Source: Streptomyces sp. Je 1-79
GTDB taxonomy: Bacteria > Actinomycetota > Actinomycetes > Streptomycetales > Streptomycetaceae
Assembly: GCF_025195125.1 (NCBI RefSeq)
Contig: NZ_JAMGSL010000008.1
Location: 354,737 to 388,588 of the forward strand
Reading direction: 5' to 3'
DNA length: 33,852 nt
Positions 14,493 through 20,722 of this stretch are shown piece after piece (the stretch's first letter is position 1; each line of letters begins with the position of its first letter). The notes under the pieces are model-generated. The model ran no database searches. It was not told where the DNA came from and saw only the letters and a list, made by a program, of their open reading frames with translations. Made by a program: the position numbers and the translations under genes.

Positions 14493-14749
14493 ACGCTTCC
14501 ACGAACCTCCCCACGAACACCGCGACTGACGCCACGACGAAAGCCACGACGAACGTCTCCGTCAACGGCGAAGCGCGTGTCCTCGCCGCGCCCACGACCC
14601 TCGACGCCCTGGTCGCGACGCTGACGGCGGCGCCCTCGGGCGTGGCCGCGGCCGTCAACGAGACGGTCGTGCCGCGCAGCCAGTGGTCCGCGACCGTCCT
14701 CGGCGAGGGCGACCGGGTCGAGGTCCTCACCGCCGTGCAGGGGGGCTGA
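14489..14749 (+). CDS. thiS: Sulfur carrier protein ThiS with Thr-rich N-terminal extension
   Basis: The product is 86 residues. ThiS is the ubiquitin-like sulfur donor for thiazole synthesis, carrying the sulfur as a thiocarboxylate on its C-terminal Gly-Gly; the terminal GG is present (VLTAVQGG). The core begins near residue 23 (VSVNGEARVLAAPTTLDALV) and keeps the VNETVVPRSQW segment. The first ~22 residues are rich in Thr, Asn and Ala and have no counterpart in the usual 65-70-residue ThiS. No other in-frame ATG, GTG or TTG occurs before the core, so the extension seems real. The start overlaps the thiO stop as ATGA. Confidence 0.93.
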   Translation: MNASTNLPTNTATDATTKATTNVSVNGEARVLAAPTTLDALVATLTAAPSGVAAAVNETVVPRSQWSATVLGEGDRVEVLTAVQGG

Positions 14750-14754
14750 GCGCG

Positions 14755-15549
14755 ATGTCCGACGACACCCTCCTCCTCGGGGGTACGGAGTTCTCCTCCC
14801 GGCTGATCATGGGCACCGGCGGGGCGCCGAGCCTGGACGTCCTGGAACGCTCGCTGGCCGTCAGCGGTACGGAGCTGACGACCGTCGCCATGCGGCGCCT
14901 CGACCCGACCGTGCGGGGCTCGGTCCTGTCCGTCCTGAACCGGCTCTCGATCCGCGTCCTGCCGAACACGGCGGGCTGCTACACGGCGGGCGAGGCGGTC
15001 CTGACCGCGCGCCTCGCCCGGGAGGCGCTCGGCACCGACTGGATCAAGCTGGAGGTCATCGCCGACGAGCGGACCCTGCTGCCGGACCCGATCGAGACGC
15101 TCGACGCGGCGGAGACGCTGGTGGACGACGGCTTCACGGTCCTGCCGTACACCAACGACGACCCGGTGCTCGCGCGGAAGCTCGAGGACGTGGGGTGCGC
15201 GGCGGTCATGCCGCTGGGCTCGCCGATCGGCTCCGGGCTCGGGATCCGCAACCCGCACAACTTCCAGCTGATCGTGGAGCGGGCGAGCGTGCCGGTGATC
15301 CTGGACGCGGGGGCCGGAACGGCCTCCGACGTCGCGCTGGCGATGGAGCTGGGGTGCGCGGCGGTCATGCTCGCCTCCGCGGTGACACGGGCGCAGGACC
15401 CGGTGCTGATGGCGGAGGGGATGCGGCACGCGGTGGAGGCGGGCCGTCTGGCGCACCGGGCGGGCCGGATCCCGCGGCGCCACTTCGCGGAGGCCTCCTC
15501 GCCCGCGGAGGGCCGGGCGGTCCTGGACCCGGAACGTCCGGCGTTCTGA
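14755..15549 (+). CDS. thiG: Thiazole synthase
   Basis: The product is 264 residues. ThiG builds the thiazole phosphate from deoxyxylulose 5-phosphate, ThiS thiocarboxylate and dehydroglycine. The Schiff-base lysine lies in DWIKLEVI (K98). Other family motifs are SRLIMGTGGAPS, TVAMRR, LPNTAGCYTAGEAV, VLPYTNDDPVLARKLEDVGCAAVMPLGSPIGSG and LDAGAGTASDVALAMELG. ATG 14755 starts 5 nt after the thiS stop, and the GGGGGGCTGAG at the end of thiS provides the ribosome site. It is the last gene of the TPP-controlled operon; no clear terminator follows in the 90 bp before the kinase promoter. Confidence 0.97.
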   Translation: MSDDTLLLGGTEFSSRLIMGTGGAPSLDVLERSLAVSGTELTTVAMRRLDPTVRGSVLSVLNRLSIRVLPNTAGCYTAGEAVLTARLAREALGTDWIKLEVIADERTLLPDPIETLDAAETLVDDGFTVLPYTNDDPVLARKLEDVGCAAVMPLGSPIGSGLGIRNPHNFQLIVERASVPVILDAGAGTASDVALAMELGCAAVMLASAVTRAQDPVLMAEGMRHAVEAGRLAHRAGRIPRRHFAEASSPAEGRAVLDPERPAF

Positions 15550-15638
15550 CTCCGCCGCCGGGCGCGGGGAAGCCGTGCCGCGCGTCACAGCTGTGCTGCG
15601 GTCGGGGCCGGTGGGGGCGGGGTGTCCTCACCGGCTCG

Positions 15639-15644
15639 TAAACT
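15639..15644 (+). promoter_or_regulatory. -10 element of a leaderless promoter (PASTA kinase)
   Basis: TAAACT is followed by exactly 7 nt and then GTG 15652. No ribosome binding site is present. This marks the kinase as transcribed separately from thiG. Confidence 0.65.
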
Positions 15645-15651
15645 CGGGGCC

Positions 15652-17562
15652 GTGGACACGACCCTTCAGGACCCCCTCGTCGGGCAGCTGCTCGACGGCC
15701 GCTACCGCGTCGACGCGCGCATCGCCGTCGGGGGGATGGCCACGGTCTACCGGGCCGTCGACATCCGCCTCGACCGGGTGCTCGCGCTCAAGGTGATGCA
15801 CCCGGCCCTCGCCACCGACGCCACGTTCGTCGAGCGCTTCATCCGCGAGGCGAAGTCCGTCGCCCGGCTCTCCCACCCGAACGTCGTCGGTGTCTTCGAC
15901 CAGGGCGCTGACGGCGCCTACGTCTACCTCGCGATGGAGTACGTCGCCGGGTGCACCCTGCGCGACGTGCTGCGCGAGCGCGGGGCGCTCCAGCCGCGCG
16001 CCGCCCTCGACGTCCTGGAGCCCGTGCTCGCCGCGCTGGGCGCCGCGCACCGGGCCGGGTTCGTCCACCGGGACATGAAGCCGGAGAACGTCCTGATAGG
16101 GGACGACGGCCGGGTGAAGGTCGCCGACTTCGGCCTCGTACGGGCGGTGGGGTCGGCCACGAACACCACGGGTGCGGTCCTGGGCACCGTCTCGTACCTG
16201 GCCCCGGAGCAGATCGAGCACGGCACCGCGGACACCCGTGCCGACGTGTACGCCTGCGGTGTCGTCCTCTACGAGATGCTGACCGGCGGCAAGCCGCACT
16301 CCGGCGACACCCCCGCCCAGGTCCTCTACCAGCACCTGAACACCGACGTCCCGGCCCCTTCGGCAGCCGTCCCCGGGCTCGCCCTCGAACTGGACGAGCT
16401 GGTGGCGAGCGCCACCGCCCGCAACCCCGAGGTCCGCCCGCACGACGCCGTCGCGCTCCTCGCGCAGACCCGGGAGGCCCGGGCCGCGCTCGGGGACGAG
16501 CAGCTGGACGCCGTACCGCCGCTGGCGCGCCCCGAGGAGCGGCCGGGGGCCGAGGACCGGACCAGCGTGATCCCGAGGGTCCTGCCCGCGGAGACCGACC
16601 AGCCGGTGCAGCACACCAGCCGGCTCACCATGCCGCCGCCCGAGCCCCGGACGGAGTCCCGGCGTGCTCCGCGCCGCCCTCGCGGCCCCCTCCTCGTCGT
16701 CGCCGCCGTCCTGCTCGCCCTCGGGCTCGGGGCCGGCGTCTGGTACATCAATTCCGGCCAGTTCACGCGCGTGCCGGCCGTCCTCGGCCGGACCGAGGCC
16801 GAGGCGACGAAGCGGATCACGGACGCGGGGCTCGACGTCGGCACCACGAAGCGGGCGTTCAGCGACGTGTACGAGCGCGGCACGGTCATGGACACCGACC
16901 CCGCCTCGGGAGAGCGGATCCGGGGCAACGGCACGGTCGCGCTCACCATCTCCCGCGGCCCCGAGATCGTGAAGGTGCCGAACCTCAAGGGGAGACCGCT
17001 GGCGCAGGCCAGGCGGATCCTGGCGAAGGAGGGCCTGGCCCCCGGCGTGATCTCCACCGCCTTCAGCCAGGACGTCGCGCAGGGCGCCGTGATCAGCTCC
17101 GACCCGGAGCCCGGCACCGAGCGCAGCCCGGACTCGGCCGTCGCGCTGGTGGTCAGCAAGGGCCGTCCGATCAACGTCCCCGACGTGGCCGGCGACTCGG
17201 TGGCCGAGGCCACCCGCACGCTCCAGGACGCCGGGCTCAAGGTGGAGATCGCGTCCGAGCAGATCCACTCCCCCCAGCGGGCCGGCACGGTCGCCGCCCA
17301 GTCCCTCGCGGACGGCAGCCGCGCGGCGAAGGGCGACCGGATCGTCCTCACGGTCTCCAAGGGTCCGCGGATGATCGAGGTCCCCGACGTGACGGGCGAG
17401 TCGACCGCCGTCGCGCGCGAGAGGCTGGAGGGGGCGGGCTTCGAGGTGAAGGTCGAGAAGACCTTCCCCTTCCTCGGGGACACCGTCTCGGGCCAGTCCG
17501 CCGACGGCGGCTCCACCGCCCCCGAGGGCTCCACCATCACCATCACGATCAAGGGACTGTAG
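15652..17562 (+). CDS. PASTA domain Ser/Thr protein kinase (PknB type)
   Basis: The product is 636 residues. The kinase domain (about 17-280) has the glycine loop IAVGGMATVY, catalytic Lys47 (LALKVMHP), HRDMKPENVL with Asp141, DFG at 159-161 and APE at 184-186. The activation loop contains NTTG and a GTVSYLAPE segment, as in self-phosphorylating PknB-type kinases. A Pro/Arg-rich linker leads to one membrane span (about 344-365). Four extracellular PASTA repeats follow, each opening with (R)VP-x-(V/L)-x-G, which in PknB bind peptidoglycan fragments. GTG 15652 is supported by the leaderless -10. The downstream endonuclease IV gene starts 6 nt after the stop and is probably co-transcribed. A likely substrate is the Rv2175c-family protein at 11115-11480, by analogy with mycobacteria. 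Confidence 0.95.
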   Translation: MDTTLQDPLVGQLLDGRYRVDARIAVGGMATVYRAVDIRLDRVLALKVMHPALATDATFVERFIREAKSVARLSHPNVVGVFDQGADGAYVYLAMEYVAGCTLRDVLRERGALQPRAALDVLEPVLAALGAAHRAGFVHRDMKPENVLIGDDGRVKVADFGLVRAVGSATNTTGAVLGTVSYLAPEQIEHGTADTRADVYACGVVLYEMLTGGKPHSGDTPAQVLYQHLNTDVPAPSAAVPGLALELDELVASATARNPEVRPHDAVALLAQTREARAALGDEQLDAVPPLARPEERPGAEDRTSVIPRVLPAETDQPVQHTSRLTMPPPEPRTESRRAPRRPRGPLLVVAAVLLALGLGAGVWYINSGQFTRVPAVLGRTEAEATKRITDAGLDVGTTKRAFSDVYERGTVMDTDPASGERIRGNGTVALTISRGPEIVKVPNLKGRPLAQARRILAKEGLAPGVISTAFSQDVAQGAVISSDPEPGTERSPDSAVALVVSKGRPINVPDVAGDSVAEATRTLQDAGLKVEIASEQIHSPQRAGTVAAQSLADGSRAAKGDRIVLTVSKGPRMIEVPDVTGESTAVARERLEGAGFEVKVEKTFPFLGDTVSGQSADGGSTAPEGSTITITIKGL

Positions 17563-17568
17563 AGACTC

Positions 17569-18420
17569 ATGCGCAACCCCGTCGGCGGCCATGTCCCCGT
17601 GGCCGGCGGCCTCGCCACGGTCGGTCTGGGCTATGCCCGCGAGCTGGGCGCGGAGACGGTCCAGGTCTTCGTCGCCAACCCCCGCGGCTGGGCCACGCCC
17701 GTGGGCAACCCGGCGCAGGACGAGCTCTTCCGCGCCGGGTGCGAGGCGGAGAACCTGTCGGCCTGGGTCCATGCCCCGTACCTGATCAACTTCGGCTCCC
17801 ACACCGAGGCCACCGTCGAGCGGTCGGTCGAGTCGCTGCGGCACTCGCTGCGCCGGGGCCGGGAGATCGGGGCGAAGGGCGTGGTGGTGCACACCGGCTC
17901 GGCGACCGGGGGCCGTCCGCGCGCGGAGGCGCTGGCGCAGGTACGGGAGCGGATGCGGCCGCTGCTGGACGAGCTGACGCACCCGGACGACCCGTTCCTG
18001 CTGCTGGAGTCGACGGCCGGGCAGGGCTTCTCGCTCTGCTCGCGCGCCGAGGACTTCGGCCCGTACTTCGACGCCCTCGACCGCCACCCCAAGCTCGGGA
18101 TCTGCCTCGACACCTGCCACATCTTCGCGGCGGGCCACGATCTGACCGGGCCGTACGGGATGACGCGGACGCTCGACGAGCTGGTCGCGACCGTGGGCGA
18201 GGGCCGGCTGAAGCTCATCCATGCCAACGACTCCAAGGACGTCGTCGGCGCGCACAAGGACCGGCACGCGAACATCGGCTCCGGTCACATCGGCGAGGAG
18301 CCGTTCCGCGAGCTGATGAGGCACCACGCGACCGACGGGGTCCCGCTGGTCATCGAGACCCCGGGCGGCAAGGACGGGCACGTGGCGGACGTGGAGCGGC
18401 TGAAGAAGCTCAGAGGCTGA
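17569..18420 (+). CDS. nfo: Endonuclease IV (deoxyribonuclease IV)
   Basis: The product is 283 residues, the size of E. coli Nfo (AP endonuclease of base excision repair). It cleaves DNA 5' of abasic sites with a trinuclear zinc centre. Metal-site motifs in order are GGHVPVAGGL (His8), WVHAPYLINFGS, VVVHTGSA, LLLESTAGQG (Glu), ICLDTCHIFAAGHD, LIHANDSKD, KDRHANIGSGHIG and VIETPG. It starts 6 nt behind the kinase stop codon with no separate promoter visible, so a membrane kinase and a DNA-repair enzyme are co-transcribed. The ATG has only a weak purine stretch (TAGAGA) before it, suggesting translational coupling. Confidence 0.96.
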   Translation: MRNPVGGHVPVAGGLATVGLGYARELGAETVQVFVANPRGWATPVGNPAQDELFRAGCEAENLSAWVHAPYLINFGSHTEATVERSVESLRHSLRRGREIGAKGVVVHTGSATGGRPRAEALAQVRERMRPLLDELTHPDDPFLLLESTAGQGFSLCSRAEDFGPYFDALDRHPKLGICLDTCHIFAAGHDLTGPYGMTRTLDELVATVGEGRLKLIHANDSKDVVGAHKDRHANIGSGHIGEEPFRELMRHHATDGVPLVIETPGGKDGHVADVERLKKLRG

Positions 18421-18427
18421 GACCCCG

Positions 18428-18456
18428 TTGAGGAATACCCCAGGGGGGTATACGGT
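18428..18456 (+). promoter_or_regulatory. CsoR-like operator inside a promoter
   Basis: A TTGAGG -35 (18428-18433), a 17-nt spacer and a TACGGT -10 (18451-18456) form a promoter. The spacer holds a perfect inverted repeat ATACCCC-N3-GGGGTAT (18435-18451). This is the form of operators bound by CsoR/RcnR-family metal sensors: G/C tracts flanked by TA-rich ends, as found at copper genes in Streptomyces and Mycobacterium. A bound repressor would sit across the spacer. No csoR gene is in the window, so it would act from elsewhere. Confidence 0.7.
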
Positions 18457-18477
18457 TCCTGTGCAGAGCAGGAACCG
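18453..18477 (+). other. Perfect 9-bp inverted repeat in the DUF4396 leader
   Basis: CGGTTCCTG (18453-18461) pairs perfectly with CAGGAACCG (18469-18477) around a 7-base loop. It starts at the -10 and lies mostly in the transcribed leader, about 20 nt before the start codon. It could be an RNA hairpin or a second protein-binding site. Confidence 0.6.
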
Positions 18478-18498
18478 CTACTTGCCATTGGGGGACCC

Positions 18499-19014
18499 AT
18501 GGAGCAGCACGAAGGCCACGCTCACCACCACACCGCCGCCCACGCAGGTCACGACCACGGGGGCCACACCCCGGGCGGAGCCAGCTGGTCCATGGCGGCG
18601 AAGGCCACCCTCCACTGCCTCACCGGATGCGCCATCGGCGAGGTCCTGGGCATGATCATCGGCACCGCGCTGGGCTGGGGCACCGCCCCGACGATGGTCC
18701 TGGCCATCGCCCTGGCCTTCTTCTTCGGCTACTCACTCACCCTGTGGGCGGTCGTCCGCGCCGGCCTGAGCCTGAAGGCGGCCATCGGTGTCGCGCTCGC
18801 CGCGGACACCCTCTCCATCACCGTCATGGAGATCGCCGACAACGGAGTGCTGCTGCTGGTGCCGGGAGCGATGGAGGCCCATCTCTCGGACGCGCTCTTC
18901 TGGGGCGCCCTGGCCTTCGCCTTCCTCGTCGCGTTCCTGGTCACCACGCCCGTCAACAAGTGGCTGATCGGCCGCGGCAAGGGCCACGCGGTGGTCCACC
19001 GGTACCACCACTGA
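18499..19014 (+). CDS. DUF4396 membrane protein with His-rich N-terminus
   Basis: The product is 171 residues. The first 25 residues contain ten histidines (EQHEGHAHHHTAAHAGHDHGGH), a likely metal-binding arm. The DUF4396 domain follows, with four hydrophobic segments at about 33-60, 66-90, 92-110 and 133-155 and the family patterns TLHCLTGCAIGEVLGM and SITVMEIADNG. A conserved Cys pair in LHCLTGC lies at the start of the first span. ATG 18499 has GGGGGA 4 nt upstream. Its promoter carries a CsoR-like operator. A role in copper or related metal handling (sequestration or export) is inferred from that operator plus the His-rich arm; the domain itself has no known function. Confidence 0.85.
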   Translation: MEQHEGHAHHHTAAHAGHDHGGHTPGGASWSMAAKATLHCLTGCAIGEVLGMIIGTALGWGTAPTMVLAIALAFFFGYSLTLWAVVRAGLSLKAAIGVALAADTLSITVMEIADNGVLLLVPGAMEAHLSDALFWGALAFAFLVAFLVTTPVNKWLIGRGKGHAVVHRYHH

Positions 19015-19021
19015 GCGCGGT

Positions 19022-19042
19022 CCGGAGCGCCTACAGCTCCGG
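19022..19042. terminator. Hairpin between convergent genes
   Basis: CCGGAGC (19022-19028) pairs with GCTCCGG (19036-19042) around a 7-base loop. It overlaps the last codons of the minus-strand molybdoenzyme gene and follows the DUF4396 stop by 8 nt. It could serve both strands. Confidence 0.45.
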
Positions 19043-19663
19043 GCCGTCCCCCGGCTCCTCCTGGTAGGAGTACCTCTGCTCTCTCCACGGGTCGCCGATG
19101 TTGTGATAGCCGCGCTCCTCCCAGAAGCCCCGGCGATCGGCGGTCATGTACTCCACGCCCCGGACCCACTTGGGCCCCTTCCAGGCGTAGAGGTGCGGCA
19201 CCACGAGCCGCAGCGGGAAGCCGTGCTCGGCGGTGAGCAGCTCACCGTCCTTGTGGGTGGCGAAGATCGTGCCCTCCGCGGCGAAGTCGGCGAGCCGCAT
19301 GTTGGCGCTGAAGCCGTACTCGGCCCAGACCATCACATGCGTGACGCCGGCGGCCGGCGGGGCCAGCTCCAGGATCGTCCGGGCGGGCACCCCACCCCAT
19401 TCGGCCCCGAGCATGCTGAATTTCGTGACGCAGTGCAGATCGGCCACGACCGTCGAGAACGGGAGGGCCGAGAACTCCTCGTGGTTCCAGCACCGCTTGT
19501 CGCCGTCCGCCGTCGCCCCGAAGACCCGGAACTCCCAGCGGTCCGGCTTGAACTTGGGGACGGGTCCGTAATGGGTGACCGGCCAGCCGCGCTGCAGCCG
19601 CTGTCCCGGCGGAAGATCCGTCTGCTCTGCTTCCCGGCGTACTCCGCTCTCCGGCTGACCCAT
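19031..19663 (-). CDS. Sulfite oxidase-like molybdopterin-dependent oxidoreductase
   Basis: The product is 210 residues. It has the single oxidoreductase molybdopterin-binding domain of the sulfite-oxidase-like group (YuiH type). The stretch LPPGQRLQRGWPVTHYGPVPKF opens the fold. The cysteine expected to bind molybdenum is in VADLHCVTKFSMLG. EHGFPLRLVVPHLYAWKGPKWVRGVEYM is the usual C-terminal signature. It lacks heme and dimerisation domains and any Tat signal, so it is probably cytoplasmic with an unknown substrate. I chose ATG 19661-19663; ATG 19670-19672 is equally possible, and neither has a good ribosome site. The longer frame upstream shows no family similarity. It is divergent from bacterioferritin. 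Confidence 0.88.
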   Translation of the reverse strand: MGQPESGVRREAEQTDLPPGQRLQRGWPVTHYGPVPKFKPDRWEFRVFGATADGDKRCWNHEEFSALPFSTVVADLHCVTKFSMLGAEWGGVPARTILELAPPAAGVTHVMVWAEYGFSANMRLADFAAEGTIFATHKDGELLTAEHGFPLRLVVPHLYAWKGPKWVRGVEYMTADRRGFWEERGYHNIGDPWREQRYSYQEEPGDGPEL

Positions 19664-19691
19664 GTCATCCATGGTGACAGACCGCGAGGGG

Positions 19692-19703
19692 TGGTCATGA
19701 CCA
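19692..19703. promoter_or_regulatory. 12-bp perfect palindrome between molybdoenzyme and bfr
   Basis: TGGTCATGACCA is self-complementary and lies 20-30 bp upstream of the molybdoenzyme start. Outer GG/CC bases extend the symmetry across one mismatch. It is a plausible operator for a symmetric regulator of the divergent gene pair; no regulator is identified. Confidence 0.4.
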
Positions 19704-19839
19704 GCCAACCTCGCACGCATGCACGATCCGGGGCAAGTCCCACTAAGCCTGCACTTACTGGACGCCCCCCATCCGTGGTGCAAGGATGCGGCCATCCTGC
19801 CCAGTCACGACCCAGACATGCGTGGAAGGAGCCTCTGCG

Positions 19840-20316
19840 ATGCAGGGCGACCCCGAGGTCCTCGAGTTCCTCAACGAGCAGCTGACCGGCGAGCTGACGG
19901 CCATCAACCAGTACTGGCTGCATTACCGCATCCAGGACAACAAGGGCTGGACCAAGCTCGCCAAGTACACCCGCGAAGAGTCCATCGATGAGATGAAGCA
20001 CGCGGACAAGCTCACCGAGCGCATCCTGATGCTGGACGGTCTGCCCAACTACCAGCGGCTCTTCCACGTGCGGGTCGGTCAGACGATCACCGAGATGTTC
20101 CAGGCGGACCGCCAGGTGGAGGTCGAGGCGATCGACCGCCTCAAGCGTGGCATCGAGGTCATGCGGGCCAAGGGCGACATCACCTCGGCGAACCTCTTCG
20201 AGGAGATCCTGGCCGACGAGGAGCACCACATCGACTACCTCGACACCCAGCTGGAGCTGATCGAGAGCCTCGGCGAGGCGCTCTACCTCTCGACGCTGAT
20301 CGAGCAGCCGAGCTAG
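19840..20316 (+). CDS. bfr: Bacterioferritin
   Basis: The product is 158 residues, the size of heme-containing bacterioferritin, which oxidises and stores iron in a 24-subunit shell. All ferroxidase ligands are present in E. coli numbering: Glu18, Glu51, His54, Glu94, Glu127 and His130. The inter-subunit heme ligand Met52 is also present (DEMKHADKL). ATG 19840 has GGAAGGAG about 8 nt upstream. It converges on the gene for its ferredoxin partner (20337-20591), with only 20 bp between the stop codons and no clear terminator. No canonical iron box is visible upstream; an imperfect repeat (TAAG-N6-CTTA, 19744-19757) is the only symmetric feature. Confidence 0.97.
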   Translation: MQGDPEVLEFLNEQLTGELTAINQYWLHYRIQDNKGWTKLAKYTREESIDEMKHADKLTERILMLDGLPNYQRLFHVRVGQTITEMFQADRQVEVEAIDRLKRGIEVMRAKGDITSANLFEEILADEEHHIDYLDTQLELIESLGEALYLSTLIEQPS

Positions 20317-20336
20317 GCCACGGACCGGATCGCCGG

Positions 20337-20591
20337 CTAGGCAGCCTCGGGAAGGTCCTCGAACTCCTCAGGGGCTTCCGACACCGAGGTCAGCGCGGGC
20401 AGCCCCTGGTCCAGGAGCTCCCGCCTCGGGCAGTTACCGCGCCCGAGAATGGCTTGAATGCGCCGTACGCACGAACCGCAGTCCGTTCCCGCCTTGCAGG
20501 CGGAGGCGATCTGGCGAGGCGTACAGGCGCCCGCGTCCGCGTGCTCCTTGACCTGCTTCTCCGTGACACCGAAGCATGAGCATACGTACAC
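20337..20591 (-). CDS. bfd: Bacterioferritin-associated [2Fe-2S] ferredoxin
   Basis: The product is 84 residues. The four cluster cysteines are in a C-x-C pair near the N-terminus (YVCSCFGVTE) and a C-x2-C pair (TDCGSCVRR), as in Bfd, which reduces bacterioferritin so that stored iron is released. A ~25-residue acidic tail follows the domain. I chose GTG 20589-20591 (MYVCSCF) because GGGAGG lies 8 nt upstream; the GTG three codons earlier overlaps that ribosome site. An iron box lies 26 nt upstream of the start, so the gene should be induced when iron is low, the usual logic for Bfd. Confidence 0.93.
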   Translation of the reverse strand: MYVCSCFGVTEKQVKEHADAGACTPRQIASACKAGTDCGSCVRRIQAILGRGNCPRRELLDQGLPALTSVSEAPEEFEDLPEAA

Positions 20592-20616
20592 GCGGTTCAC
20601 CTCCCGCCTAGATCGA

Positions 20617-20635
20617 TAAGGCTAACCTAACCTTA
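20617..20635 (-). promoter_or_regulatory. DmdR/IdeR iron box
   Basis: The 19-base sequence TAAGGCTAACCTAACCTTA (plus strand) closely resembles the iron-box consensus of IdeR/DmdR1 (TTAGGTTAGGCTCACCTAA and its complement). It lies just upstream of the bfd start. Iron-loaded DmdR1 bound here should repress bfd. Confidence 0.85.
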
Positions 20636-20666
20636 CCCGGCGCGCGCGAGGCCTAAAAGCCCCCGA

Positions 20667-20713
20667 TACGACGATGGGGCGCGGATCACATGGATCCGCG
20701 CCCCATCGTCGTA
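20667..20713 (-). terminator. 21-bp perfect-stem terminator after DAHP synthase
   Basis: Arms at 20667-20687 and 20693-20713 are perfectly complementary over 21 bp with a 5-base loop. It begins 9 nt past the DAHP synthase stop. On the minus strand it is followed by TCGGGGGCTTTTAGG, so a short T-run is present. It insulates the iron-controlled bfd promoter from upstream read-through. Confidence 0.9.
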
Positions 20714-20722
20714 CGAAGCTAC

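Noticed and set aside
15628..18381. A 917-codon minus-strand open frame
   Set aside because: It is antisense to the PASTA kinase and endonuclease IV genes.
19744..19757. Iron box upstream of bfr
   Set aside because: TAAG-N6-CTTA is only a 4-bp-arm repeat and does not fit the 19-bp IdeR/DmdR consensus; the real box is upstream of bfd.
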